64,000 nucleotides of DNA from Cyanobacterium aponinum PCC 10605 (GTDB lineage Bacteria > Cyanobacteriota > Cyanobacteriia > Cyanobacteriales > Cyanobacteriaceae), in assembly GCF_000317675.1 (NCBI RefSeq), contig NC_019776.1:868001-932000 (forward strand), written 5' to 3'. Positions 15,833 through 25,174 of the stretch are shown here, piece after piece (the first letter of the stretch is position 1; each line of letters begins with the position of its first letter). A model generated the notes under the pieces. The model was not told the DNA's origin. It did not search any database and was given only the letters and a program-made list of their open reading frames with translations. The position numbers were made by a program, and so were the translations under genes.

Positions 15833-18800
15833 TCATAGCGTAACCCCTTCTAATTCATCCTCCGTCATCTCATAAAGACTTTTGATTTTCTCTAACTTCT
15901 CCTCATCCGCATCCCAAAAACCGCGCCCATTCGCCTCCAACATCCTCCCCACAATATTGCGGAAGGCTTCAGGATTCGCTTCCCTTAACTTATTCGCCAT
16001 ATCCTGATCTAATACATAAGTATCAACAGCTTGATCATATACCCAATTATCGGTAAAATCTACAGTGCCTCCCCAACCAATTAAAGCAGTCATCCGTTGT
16101 GATATTTCATAAGCACCGCCAGAACCTTGTTCAGCCATAGCTTTTGCCCATTTGGGGTTAAGTAATTTTGTGCGATATTCCATCCTTAAAACCTGTTCTA
16201 ATTTACGGGGAGTGGTATCTTTCGAGAAACTTTCCACAAAACTAGCGGATACCTTCTTACCGCTTTGTTTCTCCGCCGCCCGTTTCAAACCTCCCGTGTT
16301 AGCATAATATTCTTGAATATCCGTCAAACCATATTCTACCGAGTCGATTTCCTGCACAACGGTTGCACTGGTTTGTAATAGTTTATCGAGAATTTCGGGG
16401 CGTGTCTCTCCCTTATCCTTTCTTCCGTAGCTGAAAACATTGCGATTCTTCCATGTATCCGCTAATTCATCCCCAGAATCCCAGTTACCATCCACAACTT
16501 GATCATTTACTAATGAGCCAAAATCACCGTTAGGATTAGAAAATAGTCGTGCAGATGCGTTATCAATATCTTTTTCCTTTAATTCAAGGTAATGTTTGCG
16601 AATAAAGTTATTTTCGGGAGATTCATCGATAATGGAAGCACGGTAAAATAAATCGTCTAACAATTCGATGATATTCAGAAAGGTATCTCGGAAAATTCCC
16701 GATAAATTGCCTAAAACATCGATGCGCGGATGCCCTACTTCTTCTAATGGCACTAACTCATATCTTACTATACGCCCTGTACCTTCTTTCACAGGTTGCG
16801 CACCCACTAATTCTAGTAAAATACCAATAGATTCGCCCTTAGTTTTAATGGCATCCAACCCCCATAGCATAACAGCAACAGTCTCAGGATAACAACCATT
16901 TTCCGCCAAATTCTGCTCAATAATCTTCTTACCAATCTCTCTACCTCTTAAATACGCACCCTGAGAAGGCATCCGATAGGGATCTAATGCGTGAATATTA
17001 CGACCTGTAGGCAACACTCCAGCCCCATCCCTGAGTAAGTCTCCTCCCGGCGCAGGGGGGATATATTCACCGTTTAAGCCTCTTAGTAGGTTAGTCAATT
17101 CATCTTCTGTCTGCATTAACAAATCAGTAATTAGCTGTTGTTGTGCAAAACGTTGCTTTAATTCTTCTTCTTTTTCTGCTTTTTTCTCGACTCTGGCGAA
17201 TAAGTCACTATTGCTTAACTCTTGGGCGAAGTTTTGTTGACTATAAGTATCATCGAAATAAGCCTCTAAATAGGATTGCAGTTGCTCTGGGGTGGGTTTT
17301 TCTCCTAAGATGTGTAAACCAGAGGAGAATAATCTTTGTTCAACTATTTGCAAATAGTCGTATATTTGGACAAAATAAGCGTTTAATGCCTGTTTACTGA
17401 ATAATTTGGCGTTTTCGGCAGTAAATTCGATACCTAGTTTTTCTCCTTCAGCAAATTTACAGTCTTTATTTAAGCCACTATCAACGATTTTTTGGATAAT
17501 ATCTTCTTTTAAGAGGGCATTTTTCTCGTTATCTTCTCGATACTCGTTAATTAACTCTTTTAATGCCATTAACTCTTTATATAATCCTGCCCTGCCGTAA
17601 GGTGGTACATTATGAGAAATTAACACACCATAGCCTCTCCTTTTGGCTAACATGGATTCACTAGGGTTGTTAGCAGCGTAAATGTAGAGGTTAGGAATAT
17701 CTCCTAGTAGTACATCTGACCAAGAATAACCCGTATTACCTAAAGGATTACCGGGCAACCATTCCACTGTGCCGTGCATTCCGAAGTGTATAATTGCGTC
17801 GGCTTGAAAGTCGTTTTGCAACCATTTATAAAAGGCTGTATATTGAGGATGGGGGGTTAAATCCTTCTCAAACATAAGCCTCATGGGATCTCCCGCTACA
17901 CCTAGAGGAGGTTGTACTCCAATCCAGACGTTGCCAAGTTGAATACCGCCAATTTGGAATTTGTCACCGATGGTTTTAATGCCTGTTTGAGTGAGATTTC
18001 CCCATTGTTTTTGGATTTTATTTATTAGTATATACCCTAACCAGCGATCGAGGGTCTTGACATCTACGGTATTTGAAACCCCCCTACCCCCCTTATAAAG
18101 AGGGGAGTTAGGAGTGGAATTTTTATCTTGTATATTTCCCACCTCTTGAGGGGGGATAAAGGGGGGTGAAGAATAGGAAATAAAATCATCGGCGGTTTTA
18201 ACTTGGTTAATGATTTCTTCCCCGTCTTCAGGGATACTATCAACGGTATAGCCTTCTTCTTTTAAGGCGTTTAAAAGTTTGTGCAGGGATTTAGGTACGT
18301 TCAATAGTGCGGCTGTACCAGTTGCACCATATCCGGGAGGGAATCCATATAAAATAATAGCAATCTTGCGATCGCACTTTTGTTTTCTTCTTAACTTAAT
18401 CCAGTTATTCACTCTACCCGTGAGACGCTTAACCCTTTCTGGAATAAGATATATATCTTCACCCACTAAACCACCCAATGGGATAGTATCGATCGCACCA
18501 TCCAACTCAGGTAAAGCGTATAATACCACACTTTGCAAACCACCGATACCCTTTCTTACCCATGAATAAATATCTTGGATTAATAAAGGCGCGGCGACAA
18601 TGTAGGGAATATTTTTCGCCGTTAAGATACGTTTTGCCACTTCTACCTGTCTTCCAGCCTCCATACTACCAGCCGGACCACCCACTAAAGGAAATCCGAT
18701 GGTAGAGATTACCGCATCAACTTTCACCGCATCTTTTGATAAAGAGGGAGTTTCATTGATACCTTGACTACGTTTTTCTTGCTCATAGTCCGTTGTCATC

Positions 18801-19720
18801 CAATCTCTTACAGCCACATGACCTTCCACACCATTAATAAAAATAGGTAAAGGAATTAATCCGGCTTCTTCAAAGTAACGAATTAATTGAGGGATATAGG
18901 GTTGTTTGCTGATAACGTGCTTACGATATAACAATATACCAACCACAGGATAACCCCCCCTTCCCCCCTTACTAAGGTGGGTGATATCTTTATCATCAGT
19001 TACTTCCCCCCTATTTAGGGGGGATAAAGGTGGGTTTTTCTTCTCTCTTCCTTGATACCAACTCAAATACTCACTAGGAGAAGTAAAATAACTCTCATAG
19101 TCAGGATGGAGTAACCCCATATTCGGAGTTTCGATAACAGGGGGAATTTCCGATACCTTTAAGCCGAGATAATTTTCCGCTAAATACCAACACATAGAGG
19201 CAACATTCTCAACTCCTCCTGCATTCCAATAACCGTAAATAATCAACCAGTTGCGTAAATCTTGGACTTTTTTAACGGGAATGTACTTTAATAATTTAGG
19301 TCCAGTTTTTAAAAAGCTGATATATCCTGCGAGTTTATCTTCTTCTTTGCTATTGGTAAACTTACTCAAGATGAATTGTACAGGTTTAGGCATCCCTTTG
19401 GGCTTATCCCCGATGGCAAATTTACCTATCTGAGTCAAACTCATTAACTCTAAAGCCGACTCAAAAACAAGACGAATGGGAATATGACTCACTTTTTCCC
19501 TTAACCACATTACTTGATCATAGTCAAAAAGCAGACTGGCAAAGAAAACATCAGCAGTTTGTAAAGCCGATTCTATATTTTCCCTTTGAGTATTAATATC
19601 TGCATCGGTGAAAACTATTACTTCTAAACCTTCACAGCGAGATGTAGCGAGAGTCGCTGATTGACGGTATAAGCCACTGTTAAAAGTTTCAAATCCTGTT
19701 ATTAATACTATACGTTTCAT
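15833..19720 (-). CDS. chlH: Magnesium chelatase H-type subunit (ChlH/BchH paralogue) with two in-frame repeat insertions
   Basis: The 1295-residue protein belongs to the CobN/Mg-chelatase family, whose H subunit binds protoporphyrin IX and inserts Mg2+ with ChlI and ChlD. Recognisable blocks are AIIHFGMHGTVEWLPG, NPSESMLAKRRGYGVLISH, GLNGEYIPPAPGGDLLRDG and the C-terminal SQRMTALIGWGGTVDF. The N-terminus (MKRIVLITGFETFNSGLYR) is that of the shorter cyanobacterial paralogue of about 1240 residues, not the canonical ChlH of about 1330. Two repeat-derived peptides interrupt it: residues about 227-256 (PPLSPLNRGEV...LSKGGRGG) and about 516-548 (PPFIPPQEVG...SPLYKGGRG). A role in cobalt or in low-oxygen chlorophyll synthesis cannot be excluded. 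Confidence 0.85.
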   Translation of the reverse strand: MKRIVLITGFETFNSGLYRQSATLATSRCEGLEVIVFTDADINTQRENIESALQTADVFFASLLFDYDQVMWLREKVSHIPIRLVFESALELMSLTQIGKFAIGDKPKGMPKPVQFILSKFTNSKEEDKLAGYISFLKTGPKLLKYIPVKKVQDLRNWLIIYGYWNAGGVENVASMCWYLAENYLGLKVSEIPPVIETPNMGLLHPDYESYFTSPSEYLSWYQGREKKNPPLSPLNRGEVTDDKDITHLSKGGRGGYPVVGILLYRKHVISKQPYIPQLIRYFEEAGLIPLPIFINGVEGHVAVRDWMTTDYEQEKRSQGINETPSLSKDAVKVDAVISTIGFPLVGGPAGSMEAGRQVEVAKRILTAKNIPYIVAAPLLIQDIYSWVRKGIGGLQSVVLYALPELDGAIDTIPLGGLVGEDIYLIPERVKRLTGRVNNWIKLRRKQKCDRKIAIILYGFPPGYGATGTAALLNVPKSLHKLLNALKEEGYTVDSIPEDGEEIINQVKTADDFISYSSPPFIPPQEVGNIQDKNSTPNSPLYKGGRGVSNTVDVKTLDRWLGYILINKIQKQWGNLTQTGIKTIGDKFQIGGIQLGNVWIGVQPPLGVAGDPMRLMFEKDLTPHPQYTAFYKWLQNDFQADAIIHFGMHGTVEWLPGNPLGNTGYSWSDVLLGDIPNLYIYAANNPSESMLAKRRGYGVLISHNVPPYGRAGLYKELMALKELINEYREDNEKNALLKEDIIQKIVDSGLNKDCKFAEGEKLGIEFTAENAKLFSKQALNAYFVQIYDYLQIVEQRLFSSGLHILGEKPTPEQLQSYLEAYFDDTYSQQNFAQELSNSDLFARVEKKAEKEEELKQRFAQQQLITDLLMQTEDELTNLLRGLNGEYIPPAPGGDLLRDGAGVLPTGRNIHALDPYRMPSQGAYLRGREIGKKIIEQNLAENGCYPETVAVMLWGLDAIKTKGESIGILLELVGAQPVKEGTGRIVRYELVPLEEVGHPRIDVLGNLSGIFRDTFLNIIELLDDLFYRASIIDESPENNFIRKHYLELKEKDIDNASARLFSNPNGDFGSLVNDQVVDGNWDSGDELADTWKNRNVFSYGRKDKGETRPEILDKLLQTSATVVQEIDSVEYGLTDIQEYYANTGGLKRAAEKQSGKKVSASFVESFSKDTTPRKLEQVLRMEYRTKLLNPKWAKAMAEQGSGGAYEISQRMTALIGWGGTVDFTDNWVYDQAVDTYVLDQDMANKLREANPEAFRNIVGRMLEANGRGFWDADEEKLEKIKSLYEMTEDELEGVTL
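18076..18172. repeat. GC hairpin repeat inserted in frame in chlH (second insertion)
   Basis: ACCCCCCTACCCCCCTTATA and CACCTCTTGAGGGGGGATAA flank an AT-rich centre, a degenerate pair of the CCCCCCTCTCGAGGGGGG-type repeat seen between genes. The segment is about 97 bp and is translated. Confidence 0.7.
18953..19038. repeat. GC hairpin repeat inserted in frame in chlH (first insertion)
   Basis: CCCCCCCTTCCCCCCTTACT and CCCCCCTATTTAGGGGGGAT surround a GTGATATCTTTATC centre. The block resembles the intergenic palindromic repeat and adds about 28 residues to ChlH. Confidence 0.7.
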
Positions 19721-19852
19721 CTGCGTTGCCTCTCAGGTGATCACACTTTTTGTTAAGTAATGTAAATTATTCTAACACTGTAATTAAAAAACCTTTAATT
19801 TCGGTTTTTACGGACTGTTATGTTATAATATGTTATAAAAAATGAGGTAAAT

Positions 19853-20092
19853 ATGAATTTTAATATTTATTTAGAAGATGAACTAGCAAATGATCTTATC
19901 GTCATTGCTAAAAAGTCAGGTAAAACTCGTAATTCTCTCGTCAGAGAGGCAATTCATGAATATGTAAATAAGCAACATCATTTACAGTGGAGTGAAAAAA
20001 TCCTTAATTTTAATGGTGTTGATGATGGTATTGAGTTTGAAAGTTATAGAGACGAATTACTATCTCCTAATGATAAAGGAATATTTGCTTAA
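19853..20092 (+). CDS. Ribbon-helix-helix antitoxin (VapB-like)
   Basis: The 79-residue protein has the CopG/RHH pattern: an N-terminal strand MNFNIYLEDELANDLIV followed by helix KSGKTRNSLVREAIHEYV, which should dimerise and bind operator DNA. The C-terminal acidic tail would neutralise the toxin. It overlaps the PIN toxin gene by one base (TAATG). Direct repeats of TGTTATAA lie 15-35 bp before the start and overlap a likely -10 box, a plausible autoregulatory operator. Confidence 0.85.
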   Translation: MNFNIYLEDELANDLIVIAKKSGKTRNSLVREAIHEYVNKQHHLQWSEKILNFNGVDDGIEFESYRDELLSPNDKGIFA

Positions 20093-20490
20093 TGTATTTA
20101 CTAGATACTTGCGTTATTAGTGATTTTGTGAAGGGAGAAAAAGGCACTTTAGAGAAGATAAAAAATTCTTCCCCCCAAGAAATAGCTGTTTCTAGTATTA
20201 CCGTGATGGAAATTAATCATGGTTTATCCATTAATCCCCAAAAAGCGAAAAAAATTAGTCCTATTATTGAAGAATTATTAAAATCTATAACAATTCTGGA
20301 TTTTTCTACTAAAGAAGCCTACATTACAGCTCAGATAAGAGCTTTTTTGAGAGAAAATGGCACTCCCATTGGTGCTTATGATGTCTTGATTGGTGCAACG
20401 GCATTGTCAGCAGGGTTGATTTTAGTCACAGCTAACACTAGAGAATTTCAGAGAATTGCAGATTTAAAAATAATTAATTGGCGTTTTTAA
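20092..20490 (+). CDS. vapC: PIN-domain toxin VapC
   Basis: The 132-residue protein opens YLLDTCVISDFVKGEKG (first PIN Asp), continues with AVSSITVMEINHGL (Glu), and near the end has GAYDVLIGATALSAGLILVTANTREFQRI (Asp pair). These four acidic residues form the Mg2+-dependent RNase site of VapC. The usual length is about 130. It is cotranscribed with the upstream RHH antitoxin. Both appear intact, so this is the best candidate for an active toxin-antitoxin pair here. Confidence 0.9.
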   Translation: MYLLDTCVISDFVKGEKGTLEKIKNSSPQEIAVSSITVMEINHGLSINPQKAKKISPIIEELLKSITILDFSTKEAYITAQIRAFLRENGTPIGAYDVLIGATALSAGLILVTANTREFQRIADLKIINWRF

Positions 20491-20502
20491 TATATCTAAA
20501 TC

Positions 20503-21912
20503 ATGATTAATCGTCGTTTTTTTCTAATTGTATCTAGTGTCATATTAGCTCATGTTGTTGCTTCAAAAAATTTTGCTAGTAATTCCCTAAAAACTACTAA
20601 GAAAAATAAGGAAAAAATTATTATTATCGGTGCTGGAATAGCAGGATTAACAGCAGGTAAAACTCTGCAAAATCAAGGTTTTGAAGTAATCTTATTAGAA
20701 GCAAGAAATCGTATTGGTGGACGTTTATGGACAAGTAAAAAATGGGATAATGCTTTTGTGGATATGGGAGCTTCTTGGATTCATGGAGAGGAAGGTAATC
20801 CTATTACAAAATTAGCTAATACTATCAATGCTCAAGTTTTTTCTACTAAAAGTGAAAAATCAATTATATATGACCTTAATGGAAAAGAAATTATAGAGGA
20901 TAAAGAAGAAAAATTAGATAAATTAACCAATAAATTAAAGGAAATTATTAATAAAATTCAAAATAATTATTATTATGATATTTCCTTACAAAAAGCATTA
21001 GAAAAAGAATTAAAATGGCAAACACTATCAGATGTTAATAAACAATATTTAGAGTATTTATTAAATTCTAATATTGAGCAAGAATACGCCGCCGATATCT
21101 CTCAACTTTCTGCTTTCTATTTTGATGAAGGAAAGGCTTTTGATGGTGATGATTCACTCTTTATTAAAGGTTACAATGTGATCAGTGATTATTTAGCTCA
21201 AGGATTGAATATTAAACTTAATCATACCGTAGAGGCGATCGGCGTAGCCGCACCTTCGGTGAACGCATCTAATAGTCAGGGTGTAAATGTTATTACTAAT
21301 AAAAGCAATTTTCAAGCAGATAGAGTAATTGTCACTTTACCATTAGGAGTTTTACAAAAAAATATCGTTAAGTTTTCTCCTGCTTTACCAGAGAAAAAAT
21401 TAGAGGCGATTAATCAATTAGGTATGGGAGTTTTAAACAAATTATACGTACTTTTTCCGAAGAGATTTTGGCAAAATAATTACGACTGGATAGGTAAGAT
21501 TTCAGAGAAAAAAGGACAATGGAGTGAATGGGTTAATCTTGAATCAGCACTGAAAAAACCGATATTATTGGGATTTAATGCAGGGAAATTTGGAAAAGAA
21601 ATAGAGTCGTGGAGTGACGAGGAAATTATTGCCGATGCGATGAAAACTTTACGGCAAATTTACGGCAATTCTATACCTCAACCAATAGATTATCAGCTAA
21701 CCCGATGGAGTCAAGATCCTTTTACCTTTGGCTCTTACTCTTATTATGCCACTAATTCAACACCAAATCATCGTCAAGAATTAGCTAAACCTATTAATAA
21801 AAAGGTTTTTTTCGCAGGGGAAGCCACTTCTATCGATTATCCGGCTACTGTACATGGTGCTTATTTTAGTGGATTGCGTGTAAGTCAAGAAATAATTGCT
21901 TTGACGAATTAA
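20503..21912 (+). CDS. Flavin-containing amine oxidase
   Basis: The 469-residue protein starts with a positively charged, hydrophobic segment (INRRFFLIVSSVILAHVVAS), a signal peptide or anchor. The FAD-binding Rossmann motif IIIIGAGIAGLTAG lies at about residues 38-51, followed by LLEARNRIGGRLW and, at the C-terminus, FFAGEATSIDYPATVHGAYFSG. It probably oxidises an amine or amino acid outside the cytosol. Residues about 246-257 (AIGVAAPSVNAS) are encoded by a 37-bp interspersed repeat inserted in frame. It starts 12 bp after the VapC stop. Confidence 0.85.
   Translation: MINRRFFLIVSSVILAHVVASKNFASNSLKTTKKNKEKIIIIGAGIAGLTAGKTLQNQGFEVILLEARNRIGGRLWTSKKWDNAFVDMGASWIHGEEGNPITKLANTINAQVFSTKSEKSIIYDLNGKEIIEDKEEKLDKLTNKLKEIINKIQNNYYYDISLQKALEKELKWQTLSDVNKQYLEYLLNSNIEQEYAADISQLSAFYFDEGKAFDGDDSLFIKGYNVISDYLAQGLNIKLNHTVEAIGVAAPSVNASNSQGVNVITNKSNFQADRVIVTLPLGVLQKNIVKFSPALPEKKLEAINQLGMGVLNKLYVLFPKRFWQNNYDWIGKISEKKGQWSEWVNLESALKKPILLGFNAGKFGKEIESWSDEEIIADAMKTLRQIYGNSIPQPIDYQLTRWSQDPFTFGSYSYYATNSTPNHRQELAKPINKKVFFAGEATSIDYPATVHGAYFSGLRVSQEIIALTN
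21234..21270. repeat. 37-bp GGCGTAGCCGCACCTTC repeat inside the amine oxidase gene
   Basis: The segment GATCGGCGTAGCCGCACC plus TTCGGTGAACGCATC is nearly the same as one at 47049-47085 in an unrelated gene (there with TTCAGTGAACGC). Both are translated in frame. Confidence 0.75.
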
Positions 21913-21945
21913 CAGTATTGAATTTTGGTAATTTCTTCAACTAGG

Positions 21946-22341
21946 CTAACTGTTTATAACTGCCTTAATTCTATCTACAAAATCTTGATGATCAACTACT
22001 GGTTTAGAAATATACCCATCGGCGCCACTTTCTGCTAAAAAACTTTCTTTATCTCCCTGCATAGCGTGGGCGGTAACTAAAATAACAGGGATATGCTTAG
22101 TATTACTATCCTGTTTTAAAATTTGAGTTATTTTTATTCCATCTACTGCTTTCCCCTGATAAAAACTATTGGCTAAAGAAACATCCATTAAAATCACATC
22201 AGGGATACCTTCTTTCGCCATCAAAATAACTTCATCCACATTTTCTGTTCCTTTTACCTCAAATCCCCCCCTTTTCACCAAAATTTTGCTAAAAACCTTC
22301 ATGTTAATGGGGTCATCTTCAACTATTAAAATTGTACTCAT
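21946..22341 (-). CDS. Single-domain response regulator
   Basis: The 131-residue receiver domain has the acidic pair in ILIVEDDPINMKVF, the phosphoacceptor Asp in PDVILMDVSLAN, Thr/Ser in VILVTAHAM and Lys in GYISKPV. There is no output domain. It resembles receiver proteins that signal by protein-protein contact. Its ATG overlaps the CRY-DASH stop (ATGA), so the two are translationally coupled, and the coupling hints at light or redox signalling without proving it. Confidence 0.88.
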   Translation of the reverse strand: MSTILIVEDDPINMKVFSKILVKRGGFEVKGTENVDEVILMAKEGIPDVILMDVSLANSFYQGKAVDGIKITQILKQDSNTKHIPVILVTAHAMQGDKESFLAESGADGYISKPVVDHQDFVDRIKAVINS

Positions 22342-23795
22342 GCGATCGCACTTAAATAAACTTTTTCGTTATATTTGACAGACTTGAAAAAATCCACAAT
22401 GGGTGCAGGATAATCTACCCCTAATTGTACTCTAAATTGTTGTTGTTCTCCCCGAGATAACTTCCATGGTTCATGAATTTTATCCCCTCTAATAGAAGCA
22501 ATTTCAGGCAACCAATGACGTAAATAATCTCCCCGATAATCATAATCTTTAGACTGTTTAGGTATATTAAAATAACGGAAACCCCTAGCATCATTACCAA
22601 TTCCTGCCGTATAATTCCAATTTCCCCAATTACTGCACACATCATAATCAATCAAGAGAGATTCAAACCACTCTGCCCCCATTTGCCAATTTATGCCTAA
22701 ATTTTTCGTTAAAAAACTCGCCACATTCTGCCTTCCCCGATTAGACATAAAACCAGTTGTTTTTAATTCCCTCATATTTGCATCAATTAAGGGGTAGCCT
22801 GTTTGTCCCTCGCACCATGCTTCAAAAATTAACCAATTTTCCTGCCAAGGAATGCTAATATTTTGAATTCCCGATGGATAAAAGAGACGATTACCATACT
22901 TAACCGCCGTAAAACGGAAAAAATCCCGCCATAATAACTCAAAAATTAACCAGTAAGTAGAGTCATTTTTAACCCTTTCTTGCTCATACTTTTCTACCTC
23001 CTCATAGATATAACGGGGAGAAAGACACCCCAACGCTAACCAAGGAGAAAATTTAGAAGAATAATCCCCTCCTAACATTCCATTGCGAGTTTCCTTATAA
23101 ACCTTGAGACAATCTTTTTCCCAGAAATAAGATTTTAGTCTTTTAATGGCTTCTGTTTCTCCTCCTTTGAAAGGTAAAACTGCTAATTGACTTACTTCAA
23201 AATTTTCTAATCCTAAATCTGATAAAATTGGAATATTTCCTGTGTCAATGGGGGGAATTGGCGGTAATTTTTTCGGAGTTTCAAAACATTCTTCAACGAT
23301 ACTTTTTTTTTCTATTTGCTTCCGAAAGTGAGTAAATAAATCTGGTAAATTTTCTATGGAAAAAGGTAAATCATCTGGTTGATAAAGAGTTGATTGCCAG
23401 CAGGATTTTACTTGAATATGTAATTGTTTTAAAGCCTTAATTAAACGCTTTTCAACTTTTATTTCTTCCTCTGTGGCTTCTTGAGAAAAATAAAATTCCG
23501 TAACATTATATTGTTTAGCAATATCAGGAATAATTTGTTCAGGAATACCTTTTCTAACTATTAAGTCCGTACCTAATTTTTGTAGAGATTCTCTTAAATC
23601 AGCAACACTTTCTATTAAAAATTTGGCTCTATATTTACCTGTTTTGGCAAACCCAAAAGAAGTAGTTTGAAACTGTCTATCGTCAAAGCAATAAAAAGGA
23701 ATTATTCTTTGATAATCACCCTCTGCAATTCTTGCTAAAATTGCATGATCATGTATTCTTAAATCATTACGAAACCAGATCAAAGCAGTATTCAT
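22338..23795 (-). CDS. Cryptochrome DASH / photolyase family protein
   Basis: The protein is about 485 residues. The N-terminal photolyase antenna-binding domain (ALIWFRNDLRIHDHAIL) is followed by the FAD-binding domain with ETRNGMLGGDYSSKFSPWLA, PLIDANMRELKTTGFMSNRG, RQNVASFLTKNLGINWQMGAEWFE (split) and YDVCSNWGNWNYTAGIGND. The NMREL-x-TGFMSNRGRQ block and the C-terminal YFNIPKQSKDYD are typical of CRY-DASH as in Synechocystis, not of CPD photolyases. CRY-DASH repairs CPDs in single-stranded DNA or acts as a blue-light receptor. I chose the internal ATG at 23795; an ATG six codons upstream is also possible. Confidence 0.88.
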   Translation of the reverse strand: MNTALIWFRNDLRIHDHAILARIAEGDYQRIIPFYCFDDRQFQTTSFGFAKTGKYRAKFLIESVADLRESLQKLGTDLIVRKGIPEQIIPDIAKQYNVTEFYFSQEATEEEIKVEKRLIKALKQLHIQVKSCWQSTLYQPDDLPFSIENLPDLFTHFRKQIEKKSIVEECFETPKKLPPIPPIDTGNIPILSDLGLENFEVSQLAVLPFKGGETEAIKRLKSYFWEKDCLKVYKETRNGMLGGDYSSKFSPWLALGCLSPRYIYEEVEKYEQERVKNDSTYWLIFELLWRDFFRFTAVKYGNRLFYPSGIQNISIPWQENWLIFEAWCEGQTGYPLIDANMRELKTTGFMSNRGRQNVASFLTKNLGINWQMGAEWFESLLIDYDVCSNWGNWNYTAGIGNDARGFRYFNIPKQSKDYDYRGDYLRHWLPEIASIRGDKIHEPWKLSRGEQQQFRVQLGVDYPAPIVDFFKSVKYNEKVYLSAIA

Positions 23796-23821
23796 AATCT
23801 CTATCTCACCCATTCAAAAAA

Positions 23822-24511
23822 TCAAATTTCTGCAATTACTTTTTCCCACGCTAACACAGGGTTTTCTGCTTGAGTAATGGGGCGCCCAATCACTAAATAG
23901 TCTGCACCTTCGGCAAAGGCTTGTTTCGGTGTCATTACTCTCTGTTGGTCTCCTGTAACCGCCCATTCAGGACGCACTCCGGGGCATACTAAGATAAAAT
24001 CATCTCCGCACACTTCCTTCAATTTTCGGGCTTCTTGGGGGGAGCAAACCGCTCCATCAATACCACATTCCCTAGCCATCAGGGCGTTATTTAAGGCATA
24101 TTCAGGCAGTTCTAGGGGAATTTTGAGGTCAAGGGCTAATTGTCGGCTATTAATGCTCGTTAAAACGCTAATTGCTAACAATTTCATGGGGGATGCAGAC
24201 TCTTTAACTACTTCTTTAGCGGCGGTAAGAGCTTCTCTACCAGCAGTGGCATGGAGGGTTAGTAAGTCCACATCGTATTTTAATGCTGATTTAGTGGCAC
24301 TTTTGACGGTGTTGGGGATGTCATGGAATTTGAGATCAAGAAAGATTTTTTTGTTTTCGTCTTTCAAGTATTTAAGTATATCGCTTCCTGTGCTGACAAA
24401 TAGCTCTAAACCCACTTTCCAAAAGCTGACTTCGGGTAATTTCTTAACAAGTGCGATCGCATCTTCTAAACTAGGGACATCAAGGGGAACGATTATTTTA
24501 TCTTTATTCAT
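23822..24511 (-). CDS. pyrF: Orotidine 5'-phosphate decarboxylase
   Basis: The 229-residue protein catalyses OMP to UMP, the last step of pyrimidine synthesis. The catalytic DxKxxDI motif is seen in [16 protein letters not shown], with the N-terminal substrate Asp in [14 protein letters not shown] and the C-terminal phosphate loop VCPGVRPEW...YLVIGRPIT. The length is typical of the PyrF type I family. It stands alone on the minus strand. Confidence 0.95.
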   Translation of the reverse strand: MNKDKIIVPLDVPSLEDAIALVKKLPEVSFWKVGLELFVSTGSDILKYLKDENKKIFLDLKFHDIPNTVKSATKSALKYDVDLLTLHATAGREALTAAKEVVKESASPMKLLAISVLTSINSRQLALDLKIPLELPEYALNNALMARECGIDGAVCSPQEARKLKEVCGDDFILVCPGVRPEWAVTGDQQRVMTPKQAFAEGADYLVIGRPITQAENPVLAWEKVIAEI

Positions 24512-24538
24512 TGTATTTTCAATCTAATCTTAAATTAA

Positions 24539-24937
24539 TCAAGCATTAAAACCTGCTTGAGCAAAGTGATGATCAGTAGTGAGTGCATCGGTTATGTTTT
24601 GTTTAACCATGACAGAAAAGGAAATACAATCAATTAGTCCCCATTCTTTATCTTGACGGGATTTATAAAGATTTAAACCTTCCCTAAACACATCAGAACT
24701 AATATTAACTATTTTAATGTTTTCTGTCGTATAACACTGTTTGATAAAGCTAACTACTTTGAGCCGATCAAATTTACTAAGAGCATTTCCTACTTCCATT
24801 AAAATTGCCTCTGTAGTCCATATTTCCTGAGCATTTTTCATCAAAGGTAATATTTTTAATGCTGATTGATGATATTGATCTCGACGATTTAATATAGCCT
24901 GAATGAATGTGGTATCGAGGAATAGTCTATTGCTCAT
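24539..24937 (-). CDS. PIN-domain toxin
   Basis: The 132-residue protein begins MSNRLFLDTTFIQAIL (PIN Asp), with TEAILMEVGNALSKF (Glu) and a C-terminal GLIDCISFSVMVKQNITDALTTDHHF (Asp residues). The frame is open further upstream, but that extension is the antitoxin gene read in another frame, so ATG 24937 is the likely start. It overlaps the end of the ancestral antitoxin frame by 11 bp. If the antitoxin is really broken, the toxin must be silenced in another way. Confidence 0.85.
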   Translation of the reverse strand: MSNRLFLDTTFIQAILNRRDQYHQSALKILPLMKNAQEIWTTEAILMEVGNALSKFDRLKVVSFIKQCYTTENIKIVNISSDVFREGLNLYKSRQDKEWGLIDCISFSVMVKQNITDALTTDHHFAQAGFNA

Positions 24938-25156
24938 GATTATTATTTTTCGGAGTACCATAAAGATAATGATCGTGTTCTTTTGACCAATCTTCTGGTG
25001 CTTCAATACTTCCTGCCATTTCTTCTAAAGTATCCCAAGCATTAGCTGATTTTTTTTACTTTCTATGGTTGAGAAAATTATCTGTGCGATCGCCTCTTGC
25101 TCAGTTTCAGGCAATTCTGATAGTTTGATGATAGCTTCTTCTAGTTGTTGAATCAT
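24927..25156 (-). pseudogene. Antitoxin of PIN pair, frameshifted in an A8 run
   Basis: The frame starts at ATG 25154-25156 (IQQLEEAIIKLSELPETEQE, then AIAQIIFSTIESKK) and stops early at 25025-25027. In the next frame the sequence continues SANAWDTLEEMAGSIEAPED and WSKEHDHYLYGTPKN, ending at TAG 24927-24929 inside the toxin start, the expected arrangement. One added A in the A8 run (25050-25057, T on the plus strand) restores the full 76-residue antitoxin. Confidence 0.82.
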
Positions 25157-25174
25157 AAGTATTAGGATATTGAA

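Noticed and set aside
16668-19433. Plus-strand open frames within chlH
   Set aside because: They are antisense shadows of a strongly conserved gene, without ribosome sites or domains.
24938-25006. Upstream extension of the PIN toxin
   Set aside because: The extension is the antitoxin end read in a different frame. The toxin starts at ATG 24937.
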